From Microbulbifer harenosus (GTDB taxonomy: Bacteria; Pseudomonadota; Gammaproteobacteria; Pseudomonadales; Cellvibrionaceae): DNA of 64,000 nucleotides. The stretch is from contig NZ_VANI01000016.1 in assembly GCF_005771435.1 (NCBI RefSeq), positions 124,001 to 188,000 of the forward strand, read 5' to 3'. Under the pieces are notes generated by a model, which worked only from the letters and a program-made list of their open reading frames with translations, was not told the DNA's origin and ran no database searches. This document shows positions 48,200 to 59,840 of this stretch, in pieces (the first letter of the stretch is position 1; every line of letters begins with the position of its first letter). Both the position numbers and the translations under genes were made by a program.

Positions 48200-48237
48200 A
48201 AAAAAGCCCGCGCGGCCTTACGGCCCAGCGGGCTTTT
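48200..48237. terminator. bidirectional terminator between GNAT gene and gyrB
   Basis: AAAAAAGCCCGC and GCGGGCTTTT flank an inner GGCC/GGCC hairpin, giving a long GC-rich stem with A and T runs. It serves both the acetyltransferase gene and the gyrB transcript. Confidence 0.92.
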
Positions 48238-48259
48238 CTGCACGGGGAAGTTCGCGGTT

Positions 48260-50692
<2,433 letters not shown>

Positions 50693-50814
50693 TTAACGCC
50701 GGCACACTGGCCTGGCCTATCATTTTCAAACGTTTGTCCATGTATTCATCCGCCCTGCACATGCCCGGGTCGGTCGTCTTCGGTACCCAGTTTCCCGACC
50801 AAAGAAATATGTCA

Positions 50815-51921
50815 TCAATCCGCACCCAGCGCAGCTGCAGTCACCCGGCCACGTTCCACGTGGAACATTCTCGGTTCACACCAGGGTGGAGGTAGAGACT
50901 GCCATGGGCGTGCGGTCACGCTCCCTTCAATTCCGGTGACCAGGACCTGGCTGGCGCAGTCGCCTACCCAGCGTGAGAACAGCCGTTGGTTGTCCTCATC
51001 CAGCTCCGACGGCAGATCATCCACCAGAAATACCGGCTTCTCGCGCGCAGACACCGTCGCCGCCATCGCGGTTCTCAGTGCGCAAACCGCCATTTTTTGT
51101 TGCCCGCGTGACAACACCGCGTGCGCAGGCTGGCCGTGGAGAGTAAAACGGAGGTCCGCCCGATGCGGCCCAACCCGAGTGAAACCCTGCCCTAGATCCC
51201 CTTCCAGCGACTCCACCAAAGACTCCCGCAGGCTGGTGCCCTTCTTCCATCCACTGCGATAGTGAAGCTCAAGTGGGGCAAACACGTCTTGTGGGAGATC
51301 TCGCAAGCGCTCGTGAAAAAGTGCGCGCAACTGAGTAAACACACTGCGTCTGAGTGTATCCACAACCTCACCACTACGAACCAGTTGTTGATCCCAGGGT
51401 GCGAGTAAATTTGCGTCGATTTTACCACGTCGGAGCAGTGCATTGCGCTGCTTCAGCGCCGATTGATACGCCTTCCAGTGGTTAGCAAAAGAATGTTCCA
51501 CGTGGAACACTGTCCAATCCAGCAACTGCCGGCGAACACCGGGACCACCATCCAGCGCAGAGAAACTTTCGCTATTGATCACCTGTAGAGGCAGGCACGC
51601 CGCCAGCTGCGAGCTGCTCTCAGCGGGTGCCTGATTGATGCGGATACGCCCCTGTCCATCGCGCCGCTTCTCGACACCCAGCGACACTCCATTGGCCAGA
51701 CGACCGAATACCGCCAGGGACTCTTGCTCGTAGCGGATGACCGATTGACTTTGGCGGGAGCGAAAGGAGCGGCCGCTGGCAAGCATGTGCACCGCTTCCA
51801 ACAGGGAGGTTTTCCCACTGCCGTTGGCACCGCAGAACAGGTTCACCGCCGGTGCCAACGGCAGATCCGCGGAAGCAATATTCCGGAAATTGCTCAATAC
51901 CAGGCGGCTCAGGTTCGACAC
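50815..51921 (-). CDS. recF: DNA replication and repair protein RecF
   Basis: A 368-residue SMC-like ATPase that helps load RecA at gaps. Walker A FCGANGSGKTSLLEAVHML at the N terminus, signature and Walker B at the C terminus (VLSRGQQKMAVCALRTAM; PVFLVDDLPSELDEDNQRLF). Located between gyrB and dnaN, the canonical position. A terminator precedes it, separating it from dnaN. Confidence 0.96.
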   Translation of the reverse strand: MSNLSRLVLSNFRNIASADLPLAPAVNLFCGANGSGKTSLLEAVHMLASGRSFRSRQSQSVIRYEQESLAVFGRLANGVSLGVEKRRDGQGRIRINQAPAESSSQLAACLPLQVINSESFSALDGGPGVRRQLLDWTVFHVEHSFANHWKAYQSALKQRNALLRRGKIDANLLAPWDQQLVRSGEVVDTLRRSVFTQLRALFHERLRDLPQDVFAPLELHYRSGWKKGTSLRESLVESLEGDLGQGFTRVGPHRADLRFTLHGQPAHAVLSRGQQKMAVCALRTAMAATVSAREKPVFLVDDLPSELDEDNQRLFSRWVGDCASQVLVTGIEGSVTARPWQSLPPPWCEPRMFHVERGRVTAAALGAD

Positions 51922-51962
51922 GGAAAACCTCCACCACCAGAAAACACCCCACAGCCGATACG

Positions 51963-51994
51963 AAAAAACCGCCAGCTCTGTGAACTGGCGGTTT
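51963..51994 (-). terminator. Rho-independent terminator between dnaN and recF
   Basis: Read on the minus strand: stem AACCGCCAG / CTGGCGGTT with a nine-base loop followed by a T-run (51968-51963). It follows dnaN by about 65 bases and precedes recF by about 40, so most dnaA-dnaN transcription should stop before recF. Confidence 0.9.
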
Positions 51995-52058
51995 CGCGGA
52001 AGTGGGCGAATGTACGGGGGTCCATCAATTCACTGTACCCGTCATAACGATCCGGAAA

Positions 52059-53168
52059 TCAGAGGCGCATGGGCATGATCACATACAGGGAATCGCCCTC
52101 TTCCGGCTGCTGCAACAGCGCGCTGCTGTTGGCGTCGCCGAGACCGATACGGATCTGCTCACTGTGGATGGCACCAGTCACATCCAGCAAATAACCCACA
52201 TTAAAACCAATCTCCAGCGGGCTGCCGTGGTAGTCAACCATCAGCTGCTCCTCCGCCTCCTCCTGCTCGGGGTTGTTCGCCACAATCTGCAGCAGCCCGT
52301 CGGACAACTGCAGACGCACGCCGCGGTACTTTTCGTTGGAAAGAATTGCCGCGCGCTGGAACGCCTGGCGCAGCGCCATGCGGTCAGCAAATACCTCGTT
52401 GCCGGTACTGCGCGGCAGCACCCGCTCATAATCCGGGAACTTGCCGTCCACCAGCTTGGAAGTAAAGGTAAAGGGCCCACTGTGTACGCGGATATGATTG
52501 TTGCCGAGCACCACCTCAGCGCTGGCATCGGTATCTTCCAGCAGACGTGCCAGCTCCAGGACGCCCTTGCGCGGCACGATAGCCTGAATCGGTGCCTCCA
52601 CATTCAGGCCCGGGGCATCGCGGTCGCAAAGTGCCAAGCGGTGGCCGTCGGTGGCCACTGCGCGCAGCTGCTGCGGACGGCACTCCAGCAACAGGCCGTT
52701 CAGGTAGTAGCGCACGTCCTGCTGGGCCATGGCGAAGCTGGTGGCCTCGATCAGGCGGCGGATTTCGCGCTGGGAGATGCTGAAGCGGCTCTGCGCGGAG
52801 GTCTCGTCCTGATTGGGGAAGTCGCTCGCCGGCAGCGTGGACAGCTGGAAGCGGCTGCGGCCACTGCGCAGCACCAGGCGCTCGCCGTCGCGCTCGAACT
52901 TCAGTTCGGCGCCGTCCGGCAGGGAGCGACAGATATCCAACAGCTTGCGCGCGGGTACCGTGACTTCGCCTTCCATTTCTGCCGGCTCGTCCAGCGGCAA
53001 CCGGCCAACGATCTCGACTTCCAGATCGGTACCGGTGAGCGACAGTTCCTGGCCCTGCAGCTGCAGCAGCACATTGGCCAGCACCGGCAGGGTCTGGCGC
53101 TTCTCTACTACACCGGCCACCAGCTGCAGCGGTTTCAACAGGGCATCACGGCTTACACTGAATTTCAT
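52059..53168 (-). CDS. dnaN: DNA polymerase III beta clamp
   Basis: A 369-residue sliding clamp: MKFSVSRDALLKPLQLVAGVVEKRQTLPVLANVLLQLQ at the N terminus, the middle domain, and the C-terminal hydrophobic cleft ending in YVIMPMRL. Three matching domains of about 120 residues. It follows dnaA by 44 bases. Confidence 0.98.
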   Translation of the reverse strand: MKFSVSRDALLKPLQLVAGVVEKRQTLPVLANVLLQLQGQELSLTGTDLEVEIVGRLPLDEPAEMEGEVTVPARKLLDICRSLPDGAELKFERDGERLVLRSGRSRFQLSTLPASDFPNQDETSAQSRFSISQREIRRLIEATSFAMAQQDVRYYLNGLLLECRPQQLRAVATDGHRLALCDRDAPGLNVEAPIQAIVPRKGVLELARLLEDTDASAEVVLGNNHIRVHSGPFTFTSKLVDGKFPDYERVLPRSTGNEVFADRMALRQAFQRAAILSNEKYRGVRLQLSDGLLQIVANNPEQEEAEEQLMVDYHGSPLEIGFNVGYLLDVTGAIHSEQIRIGLGDANSSALLQQPEEGDSLYVIMPMRL

Positions 53169-53212
53169 ATTTATTGCCTTGATCTCAATTTCGTTGTTCT
53201 GGTTTTCCCAAA

Positions 53213-54904
53213 TCAGGTGGTCAGGGACCGGGTCAACAGGCGCACATCTTCGCGGATATCGCCGTCCGACTCCTGCAATTCGCGGATCTTCCTGCAGGCA
53301 TGCAGCACTGTGGTGTGGTCGCGCCCGCCAAAGGCATCACCGATTTCCGGCAGGCTGTGGTTGGTCAGCTCTTTGGCCAGTGCCATCGCAACCTGGCGCG
53401 GGCGCGCCACGGAGCGGCTGCGGCGCTTGGAGAGCAGGTCCGCCACTTTGATCTTGTAATACTCCGCCACCACCCGCTGGATATTGTCGATGCTCACCAG
53501 GCGGTCCTGCAGTGCCAGCAGATCCTTCAACGCTTCGCGCACCAGAATATCGTCGATGGCGCGACCGGTGAACTGGGCGTTGGCAATTACCCGGCGCAGC
53601 GCGCCTTCGAGTTCGCGCACATTGGAGCGGATGCGCTGGGCAATAAAGAACGCGGAATCGTGGGGCAGATCCACCCCAACCTGCTCCGCCTTCTTCATCA
53701 GAATCGCCACTCGGGTCTCCAGTTCCGGCGGCTCTACGGCCACCGTGAGCCCCCAGCCAAAGCGCGACTTGAGGCGCTCCTCTAGTCCGTCAATTTCCTT
53801 GGGATAGCGGTCGCAGGTAAGGATGATCTGTTGCCCCCCCTCCAACAGCGCGTTGAAGGTATGGAAAAACTCCTCCTGGGAGCGCTCCTTGCCGGCAAAG
53901 AACTGGATGTCGTCAATCAGCAGCGCGTCCACCGAGCGATAATAGCGCTTGAAGTCGCTGATGGCGTTCAGCTGCAGCGCCTTCACCATATCCGCCACAA
54001 AGCGCTCGGAGTGCAGATACACCACCTTGGCGTTGGGATTGCGATCCACCAGGGCGTTGCCCACGGCGTGCATCAAGTGCGTCTTGCCGAGCCCCACGCC
54101 GCCATAGATAAACAGTGGATTGTAAGCGCCACCGGGGTTATCGGCGATCTGCTGGGCCGCCGCCAGACCAAGCTGGTTGGATTTACCCTCCACGAACGAG
54201 GCGAAGGTAAATCCGCGATTGAGCGAGCTGCCATGCTTAATGGCGCCTTCAACTTCCACCTTGCGCTGTCCACCCGCTGCGGGCGGCGCCGGAGCCACGG
54301 GTTCACCACCCCCGTGAAGATCCGCCGGCAGCCTCTCCGCCGCGGTCAATGCTTCAACCCCCGCCTCTTCGGCGGCAAAACTATTGTGTGCCTCCGCCGG
54401 CATACGCGCGCCCCGTCGTGGGGACATTGAAGACGGCGCAGAATCCATCCTGGAGCCGTGAAAATGACCCGAGGAGAAACCTCTGCCACCGTCGCGTTCC
54501 CGATAGCCGCCGGGCTCCACACCACCACCAAAGGCGGGCACGGCGCTCTCCCCACTGACCGACGCAGCAGCCGCATAGCCGCCGCGGGAGGAGGTATAAG
54601 CCGGTTGTGCAGGTACAGTCTCGGACGCGGCAAAACTGCGCCGGAAACGCGAGGTACGACGATCCAACGACACCACTTCTACCTGAAGAGCACGGCCGGA
54701 ATACTGCTGCGCCAGTTCGCGGATGCGGTCGAGAAACTTGTCACTCACCCAGTTGAGGATAAAACGGTTGGGCGCCACCAGGCGCAGCTCCCCCTCGGAA
54801 CTGTCGTCGCTGACGCGCAGTGGCCGAATCCAGGTACTGAACTGCTGCGACGGCAGTTCATCCTGCAAACAAGCAGCGCACTGCCTCCAAACGGAATCAG
54901 ACAA
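53213..54904 (-). CDS. dnaA: chromosomal replication initiator DnaA
   Basis: A 563-residue initiator, starting at a TTG (54904) with GGGGGGT just upstream, giving [29 protein letters not shown], where homologues begin; the longer frame to 55165 runs into the origin region. Domain I is followed by an unusually long Gly/Ser/Pro-rich domain II (about residues 95-230), then AAA+ domain III (Walker [17 protein letters not shown], Walker [15 protein letters not shown]) and domain IV ([40 protein letters not shown]). About 100 residues longer than E. coli DnaA because of domain II. Confidence 0.95.
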   Translation of the reverse strand: MSDSVWRQCAACLQDELPSQQFSTWIRPLRVSDDSSEGELRLVAPNRFILNWVSDKFLDRIRELAQQYSGRALQVEVVSLDRRTSRFRRSFAASETVPAQPAYTSSRGGYAAAASVSGESAVPAFGGGVEPGGYRERDGGRGFSSGHFHGSRMDSAPSSMSPRRGARMPAEAHNSFAAEEAGVEALTAAERLPADLHGGGEPVAPAPPAAGGQRKVEVEGAIKHGSSLNRGFTFASFVEGKSNQLGLAAAQQIADNPGGAYNPLFIYGGVGLGKTHLMHAVGNALVDRNPNAKVVYLHSERFVADMVKALQLNAISDFKRYYRSVDALLIDDIQFFAGKERSQEEFFHTFNALLEGGQQIILTCDRYPKEIDGLEERLKSRFGWGLTVAVEPPELETRVAILMKKAEQVGVDLPHDSAFFIAQRIRSNVRELEGALRRVIANAQFTGRAIDDILVREALKDLLALQDRLVSIDNIQRVVAEYYKIKVADLLSKRRSRSVARPRQVAMALAKELTNHSLPEIGDAFGGRDHTTVLHACRKIRELQESDGDIREDVRLLTRSLTT

Positions 54905-55595
54905 GAAACCCCCCAAAATATGGATCGAGATGCGACTGCGCCCGAAATAACCTGCAGCCTGAAACCAGGCTTGCCCTCGGGGAACCCACCTGCGGCCGCA
55001 GAACCAGCCCACGAAAGCCGGCGGGCAACACCTCAAAAGAAGGGCGACAGTATATCGGTTGCCCCCCGGGTTATCCACAAATAATCCGAAAAACCCACGG
55101 CAACAGAGTGGAGAAAGCCCAGCAATATCAATAGCTTGAACACAAATTGAACGATAAGACAACACATACCGAAAAATTTATCCACAGGTGATTGTGAATA
55201 TCTTGGGGTCAAGCGGTGCACTCTCCAGAATACCCGAAGCAATACAATGGCTTGCGCAACAGAGCGCTGCATTCGCAACAGATCCGCGCAATTACCGCAA
55301 CCATATATAAGGAAGGACGCGCCCCGATGTGTCTATTCCCGACACGTGTGTGCATGCGCGGATTTTCCCCAATGGAATACATCCTGTGCATTGCTTTGGC
55401 TGGCTTCTTTCTATACAATCCGCCGCCTTCGCAGCGCATAGCCCGCTTCGAAGTTGGCCCCGGGAAATGTCGAGCAATTCCCTAAGCCACGCCGCGACGA
55501 GGGGCTATAGCAGCCGCACAGAAACAGCCGTAAGCGGCCCAGATTTTAAAACCTCCAGGACCAGACTCCCGGACATAACTCCAGGTAGTAACAAC
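54905..55595. other. candidate replication origin (dnaA-rpmH intergenic)
   Basis: About 690 bases between the divergent dnaA and rpmH genes, the site of oriC in pseudomonads. Two perfect DnaA boxes TTATCCACA lie at 55071-55079 and 55178-55186, both on the plus strand, and an inverted one-mismatch box (TGTGAATAT) at 55193-55201. The stretch 55080-55205 is AT-rich. Gene direction switches here. It also contains the promoters for dnaA and rpmH. Confidence 0.75.
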
Positions 55596-55730
55596 ATGAA
55601 ACGTACATTTCAGCCCAGCAATCTGAAGCGCAAACGCACTCACGGTTTCCGTGCCCGTATGGCCACCAAGAATGGTCGCAAGGTACTGGCCCGTCGCCGC
55701 GCCAAAGGCCGCAAGGTTCTGTGCGCCTGA
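55596..55730 (+). CDS. rpmH: 50S ribosomal protein L34
   Basis: A 44-residue basic protein with the family sequence [20 protein letters not shown] and the C-terminal [16 protein letters not shown]. The ATG at 55596 is the expected start; the frame is open far upstream but not coding. First gene of the rpmH-rnpA-yidD-yidC block. Confidence 0.98.
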   Translation: MKRTFQPSNLKRKRTHGFRARMATKNGRKVLARRRAKGRKVLCA

Positions 55731-55775
55731 GTTTGCCGCTTCGCGAGCAACCTTACAGATCGCATCTGAATCATC

Positions 55776-56282
55776 ATGCAGTGCCCACGCAGCGACTTCG
55801 CGTTTGCCAAGCCGCTGCGGCTGCTCAATGCGGCGCAGTATCGCGCCGTTTTTGATTCCGCACCTGTCCGTGCGGCGCAACCCCAGTTCCTGATCCTCGC
55901 CCGTCCCAACGATCTCGGCCACCCGCGACTGGGTCTCGTCATTGCCAAAAAACACGTCCGCAACGCCACCGACCGCAATCGCATCAAGCGCATAGCCCGC
56001 GAGACTTTTCGCCTGCAGCAGCACCAGCTGTTTCCCCTGGATGCGGTGGTACTGGCGCGCGCCGGTGCCGGCGAGCTGGACAAGGACGCCCTGGCAAAGA
56101 TCTTCAACAAACTGTGGCGCAAGCTGGATCAGCGCGCGCGCAATCCGCAGCCGGACCAGGGCACTCAAGCGCGGCCATCTCGCGCACCGCGCGGCAAGGG
56201 GCGCAAGCGCCCGGCGAAACAGGATGCCGGCACTCCAGCCCCGGCGCAGAAGCCCGTCCCGGATTCGGGGAGCAGCTCGTGA
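55776..56282 (+). CDS. rnpA: ribonuclease P protein component
   Basis: A 168-residue protein. The RNP motif region RNATDRNRIKRIARETFRLQ (about residues 62-82) and the N-terminal RLLNAAQYRAVFDSA are clear. It supports the RNase P RNA in tRNA 5' maturation. The last 40 or so residues form a basic, Pro- and Lys-rich tail longer than in E. coli RnpA (119). The stop overlaps the yidD GTG by three bases. Confidence 0.95.
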   Translation: MQCPRSDFAFAKPLRLLNAAQYRAVFDSAPVRAAQPQFLILARPNDLGHPRLGLVIAKKHVRNATDRNRIKRIARETFRLQQHQLFPLDAVVLARAGAGELDKDALAKIFNKLWRKLDQRARNPQPDQGTQARPSRAPRGKGRKRPAKQDAGTPAPAQKPVPDSGSSS

Positions 56283-56545
56283 CCTGGCTGGCAATCCGCC
56301 TGATCCATCTCTATCGGCTCGTCGCCAGTCCATGGGTCGGCAACCAGTGCCGTTTCTACCCCACCTGCTCGCACTATGCGGAAAAGGCATTTGAAACCCA
56401 CGGATTCGGCAAAGGGGGTTATTTAACCCTGCGCCGCCTTATAAAATGCCACCCCTGGCATCCCGGCGGCCTGGATCACGTCCCTCCGGCGGCACCACCC
56501 TCAGAAACTTCGGCGGTACAACAAACACCGTCGCAACAAGGCTAA
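56279..56545 (+). CDS. yidD: membrane protein insertion efficiency factor YidD
   Basis: An 88-residue protein with the YidD sequence RLIHLYRLVASPWVGNQCRFYPTCSHYAEKAFETHGFGKGGYLTLRRLIKCHPWHPGGLDHVP including conserved cysteines. Start is a GTG overlapping the rnpA stop (GTGA), with GGGGAG upstream. It assists YidC-dependent insertion of membrane proteins. Confidence 0.94.
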   Translation: MTWLAIRLIHLYRLVASPWVGNQCRFYPTCSHYAEKAFETHGFGKGGYLTLRRLIKCHPWHPGGLDHVPPAAPPSETSAVQQTPSQQG

Positions 56546-56552
56546 CGAAATA

Positions 56553-58205
56553 ATGGATTGGCAACGCTATACTCTGGTCGGCGGCATCGCCGCAGTCCTC
56601 CTGGCACTCGTTTACCAGTGGAACGCTTTCAAAGAGCAGCACACCCCTGCTCTCGATCAGAAAACGGTGGTGCACCACCAGGCCGGAGACGCCGCCCCGC
56701 TGCCGGGCCAACCAGCCGGTGACAGCGGTGAGCTGCCGGAGGAAGGCGCAGTCCCGGAAGTGGGCGCCAGCGCACAGCCGAAGCTGATTACCGTCAACAC
56801 AGATACCCTGAGCCTGCTGATTGACCCCAACGGGGGCGATATCGTCAAGGTTGCTCTGCGCAAGTACTACGAGAAAATCAACACACCGGACCGTCCGCTG
56901 ATCCTGTTGAACCAGACCCGCAGCCACACGTACATTTCCAAAAGCGGCCTGGTAGGCGGCCAGGGCAACTGCTCTGCGGGTCGCCCGCTGTTTGAAAGCG
57001 ACGCTAATGAGTACGCTCTGCAGGAAGGTAAAGACACCCTGACCGTGGATCTGAAGCAAACCCAGGGCGGTATCGGCTTTACCAAGCGCTTTACCTTCAC
57101 CCGCGGAAACTACCTGATCAACGTGTCCTACCTGGTGGACAACGGCCGCAACAAGCCGCTACTGGCCGGTATCTGTGGCGAAATCATCCGCGACAGCCTG
57201 GAACCACCGGTGGATGTGGGTATCGGTGTATCCCCCTTCCTGGGCGCGGCGCTGCACACCAGCGAAGAAAATTATTTCAAACAGGACTTTGAAGACATCG
57301 CCAAGAATCCCACCACTGAAAGCATTCAGGGCGGCTGGGTAGCCATGGTGCAGCACTACTTCCTGAGTGCCTGGATTCCGAATCAGGAAGAGCGCAACAC
57401 CTTCAACCTTCGCCCCATCGGCAACGGCCTTTACAGCTTGGGGTTCACCAGCCCGCAGCTGCGTATTGAGCCCGGCCAGCAAGGGGCGATTGAAGCCTCA
57501 TTCTATGTGGGGCCGAAAGATGTGTTTACCCTGGAGAAAATCTCCCCCTACCTGGATCTGACGGTGGACTATGGCTGGCTGTGGTGGCTGGCGAAACCGA
57601 TGTTCCGGGTGCTGAACTGGATCCACGAACACATTGTGGAGAACTGGGGCTGGTCTATCATCCTGCTCACGGTGTTCATTAAGGCGCTGCTGTTCCCGCT
57701 GTCTGCGGCTGGCCTGCGCTCTATGGCGCGTATGCGCAAGTTCGCGCCGCAAATGAAGAAGCTGCAGGAGCAGTACAAGGACAACCGCCAGAAGCTGGCG
57801 GAAGAGACCATGAAGCTGTACCGCCGGGAGAAGATCAATCCGGTCGGTGGCTGTCTGCCCATCCTGCTGCAGATGCCGGTGTTTATCGGCCTGTACTGGA
57901 TGCTGATGGAAACGGTTGAGCTGCGCCACGCACCCTGGATTCTGTGGATCCACGACCTGTCGGTGAAGGACCCCTACTTCATCCTGCCGGTGGTTATGGG
58001 GGCGACCATGTGGTTGATGCAGAAACTGAGCCCGCAACCCACCGATCCGACCCAGGCGCGAATCATGCAGCTGATGCCGGTGATGATGACGTTCTTCTTC
58101 CTGTGGTTCCCGGCCGGCCTGGTGCTGTACTGGATTGCGAACAACCTGATCTCGATCGCCCAGACCTGGTTTATCAACCGGCAGGTTGAGGCGGCGGGCA
58201 AGTAA
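56553..58205 (+). CDS. yidC: membrane protein insertase YidC
   Basis: A 550-residue Oxa1-family insertase. N-terminal helix (YTLVGGIAAVLLALVYQWNAF), a large periplasmic domain (about 60-330), and the conserved five-helix core after WGWSIILLTVFIKALLFPLSAAGLRSMARMRKFAPQMKKLQEQYKDNRQKLAEETMKLYRREKINPVGGCLPILLQMPVFIGLYWML. Lies seven bases after yidD. Confidence 0.97.
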   Translation: MDWQRYTLVGGIAAVLLALVYQWNAFKEQHTPALDQKTVVHHQAGDAAPLPGQPAGDSGELPEEGAVPEVGASAQPKLITVNTDTLSLLIDPNGGDIVKVALRKYYEKINTPDRPLILLNQTRSHTYISKSGLVGGQGNCSAGRPLFESDANEYALQEGKDTLTVDLKQTQGGIGFTKRFTFTRGNYLINVSYLVDNGRNKPLLAGICGEIIRDSLEPPVDVGIGVSPFLGAALHTSEENYFKQDFEDIAKNPTTESIQGGWVAMVQHYFLSAWIPNQEERNTFNLRPIGNGLYSLGFTSPQLRIEPGQQGAIEASFYVGPKDVFTLEKISPYLDLTVDYGWLWWLAKPMFRVLNWIHEHIVENWGWSIILLTVFIKALLFPLSAAGLRSMARMRKFAPQMKKLQEQYKDNRQKLAEETMKLYRREKINPVGGCLPILLQMPVFIGLYWMLMETVELRHAPWILWIHDLSVKDPYFILPVVMGATMWLMQKLSPQPTDPTQARIMQLMPVMMTFFFLWFPAGLVLYWIANNLISIAQTWFINRQVEAAGK

Positions 58206-58228
58206 GGGGGTTGAACCCGGTGCCGGGC

Positions 58229-58340
58229 GGCAAAGCACCGGGTGCACGGTTTTGAAACCGCTGTGAATACATCCATGTACGCTGCGTCGCAAACATCCCT
58301 GTCTGCGACGCTTTCAAAACCGTGCACCCGCCACTTCGCC
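58229..58340 (-). repeat. GGA-hexaloop double-hairpin element, copy B3
   Basis: Closing stem 58229-58257 / 58312-58340 (29 bp, four imperfect positions; three are G-U on the minus strand). First hairpin (minus strand) 58284-58294 / 58301-58311 with loop AGGGAT at 58300-58295 and one G-U pair. Second hairpin GTAC/GTAT with loop ATGGAT at 58276-58271, 24 nt away. The loop strand is antisense to yidC and mnmE. Confidence 0.86.
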
Positions 58341-58425
58341 TTCGCATCAACCTTTAGAACTTCGCATCATTCAGGGCCGCACATCGCGGCCCTTCGTCCA
58401 TCTGACAATTGGATAAACTCAGAAC

Positions 58426-59799
58426 ATGTCCCAGCAAAGTCTCAACAAAGACACCATTGCCGCCGTCGCCACCCCACCCGGCCGCGGAGGGATTGGCGTG
58501 ATTCGGCTATCCGGTCCGAGGGCGCGGGAAATCGGTGAGCGGCTGGCCGGCAAGACGTTCAAACCGCGCTTTGCCCACTACTGCGATTTCACTCACGACG
58601 AGCAGTTGCTGGATCAGGGGTTGGCGCTGTTTTTTCCCGGTCCGAATTCGTTTACCGGCGAAGACGTGGTAGAGCTGCAGGGGCACGGTGGTCCGGTAAT
58701 TCTGGATACCCTGCTGTCGGCGCTGCTGAAAATGGGGGCACGCCAGGCGCGACCGGGGGAGTTTTCCGAGCGGGCTTTTCTCAACGACAAGCTGGATCTG
58801 GCGCAGGCGGAAGCCATCGCGGACCTGATCGACGCCGGGAGTGCTCAGGCGGCTCAGAATGCGCTGCGCTCGCTGCAAGGGGTTTTCTCCCAAAAAATCG
58901 AAGGTTTAGCCGAAAAACTAACGCATTTGCGTATCTATGTCGAAGCGTCGATTGATTTTCCGGAAGAAGAAATCGACTTTCTTGCCGATGGCCGGGTTGC
59001 CGCAGATATCGAGGCGCTGTTGGCACAACTGGACGCGGTTGAGGCGCAGGCGCGCCAGGGAACCATCATGCGCGAGGGGATGCAGGTGGCAATTGCCGGC
59101 AAGCCGAACGCGGGCAAGTCCAGCCTGCTGAATGCGCTGGCCGGCAAGGACACCGCGATCGTCACCGACATCGCCGGCACCACTCGCGATGTACTGCGGG
59201 AGCACATCCATATTGACGGTATGCCGTTGCACATTGCCGACACCGCGGGTCTGCGCGAATCGCCGGATCAGGTAGAGCAGATCGGCATGCAGCGCGCCTG
59301 GGAGGAAATCCGCAGAGCAGACCGGGTGCTGCTGGTGGTGGATGCGGCAGAACTGCACAGCCTGGACCCGGACGCCGCCTGGCCGGAGTTCACCCGCCAG
59401 CTGCCGGACCCGGAAAAGCTCACCCTGGTGGCCAACAAGATCGACCTCACCGAATACACGCCGGGGCTGCAGGCGCACAGTGACGGGGTGCCCGTGGTGG
59501 CCATCAGCGCCAAGACGTCCGCGGGTATCGAGGCGTTGCAGCAGCACCTGAAGCAATGCATGGGGTATCGCGCCGGTAATGAAGGGACGTTCAGCGCGCG
59601 CCGCCGCCATCTGGACGCTCTGGCGCGCGCGCGCGCTTTCATCGTGCAGGGGGAGACACAGCTGCGCGCGAGTGGTGCCGGCGAACTGCTGGCCGAAGAC
59701 CTGCGACAGGCCCAGCAGGCGCTGGGGGAAATCACCGGGGCTATGACCGCCGATGAGCTGTTGGGCAAAATCTTCGGCAGCTTTTGCATCGGCAAGTAA
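58426..59799 (+). CDS. mnmE: tRNA modification GTPase MnmE
   Basis: A 457-residue GTPase that with MnmG makes the cmnm5 group at U34 of tRNAs. N-terminal [21 protein letters not shown] folate domain, helical domain, G domain inserted ([55 protein letters not shown]), and the essential C-terminal FCIGK. mnmG lies about 2 kb downstream, separated by an MFS gene. Confidence 0.97.
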   Translation: MSQQSLNKDTIAAVATPPGRGGIGVIRLSGPRAREIGERLAGKTFKPRFAHYCDFTHDEQLLDQGLALFFPGPNSFTGEDVVELQGHGGPVILDTLLSALLKMGARQARPGEFSERAFLNDKLDLAQAEAIADLIDAGSAQAAQNALRSLQGVFSQKIEGLAEKLTHLRIYVEASIDFPEEEIDFLADGRVAADIEALLAQLDAVEAQARQGTIMREGMQVAIAGKPNAGKSSLLNALAGKDTAIVTDIAGTTRDVLREHIHIDGMPLHIADTAGLRESPDQVEQIGMQRAWEEIRRADRVLLVVDAAELHSLDPDAAWPEFTRQLPDPEKLTLVANKIDLTEYTPGLQAHSDGVPVVAISAKTSAGIEALQQHLKQCMGYRAGNEGTFSARRRHLDALARARAFIVQGETQLRASGAGELLAEDLRQAQQALGEITGAMTADELLGKIFGSFCIGK

Positions 59800-59840
59800 T
59801 CCCAGCGAAAACGCGCGGCTGTTTGCACGGCCGCACGGCA

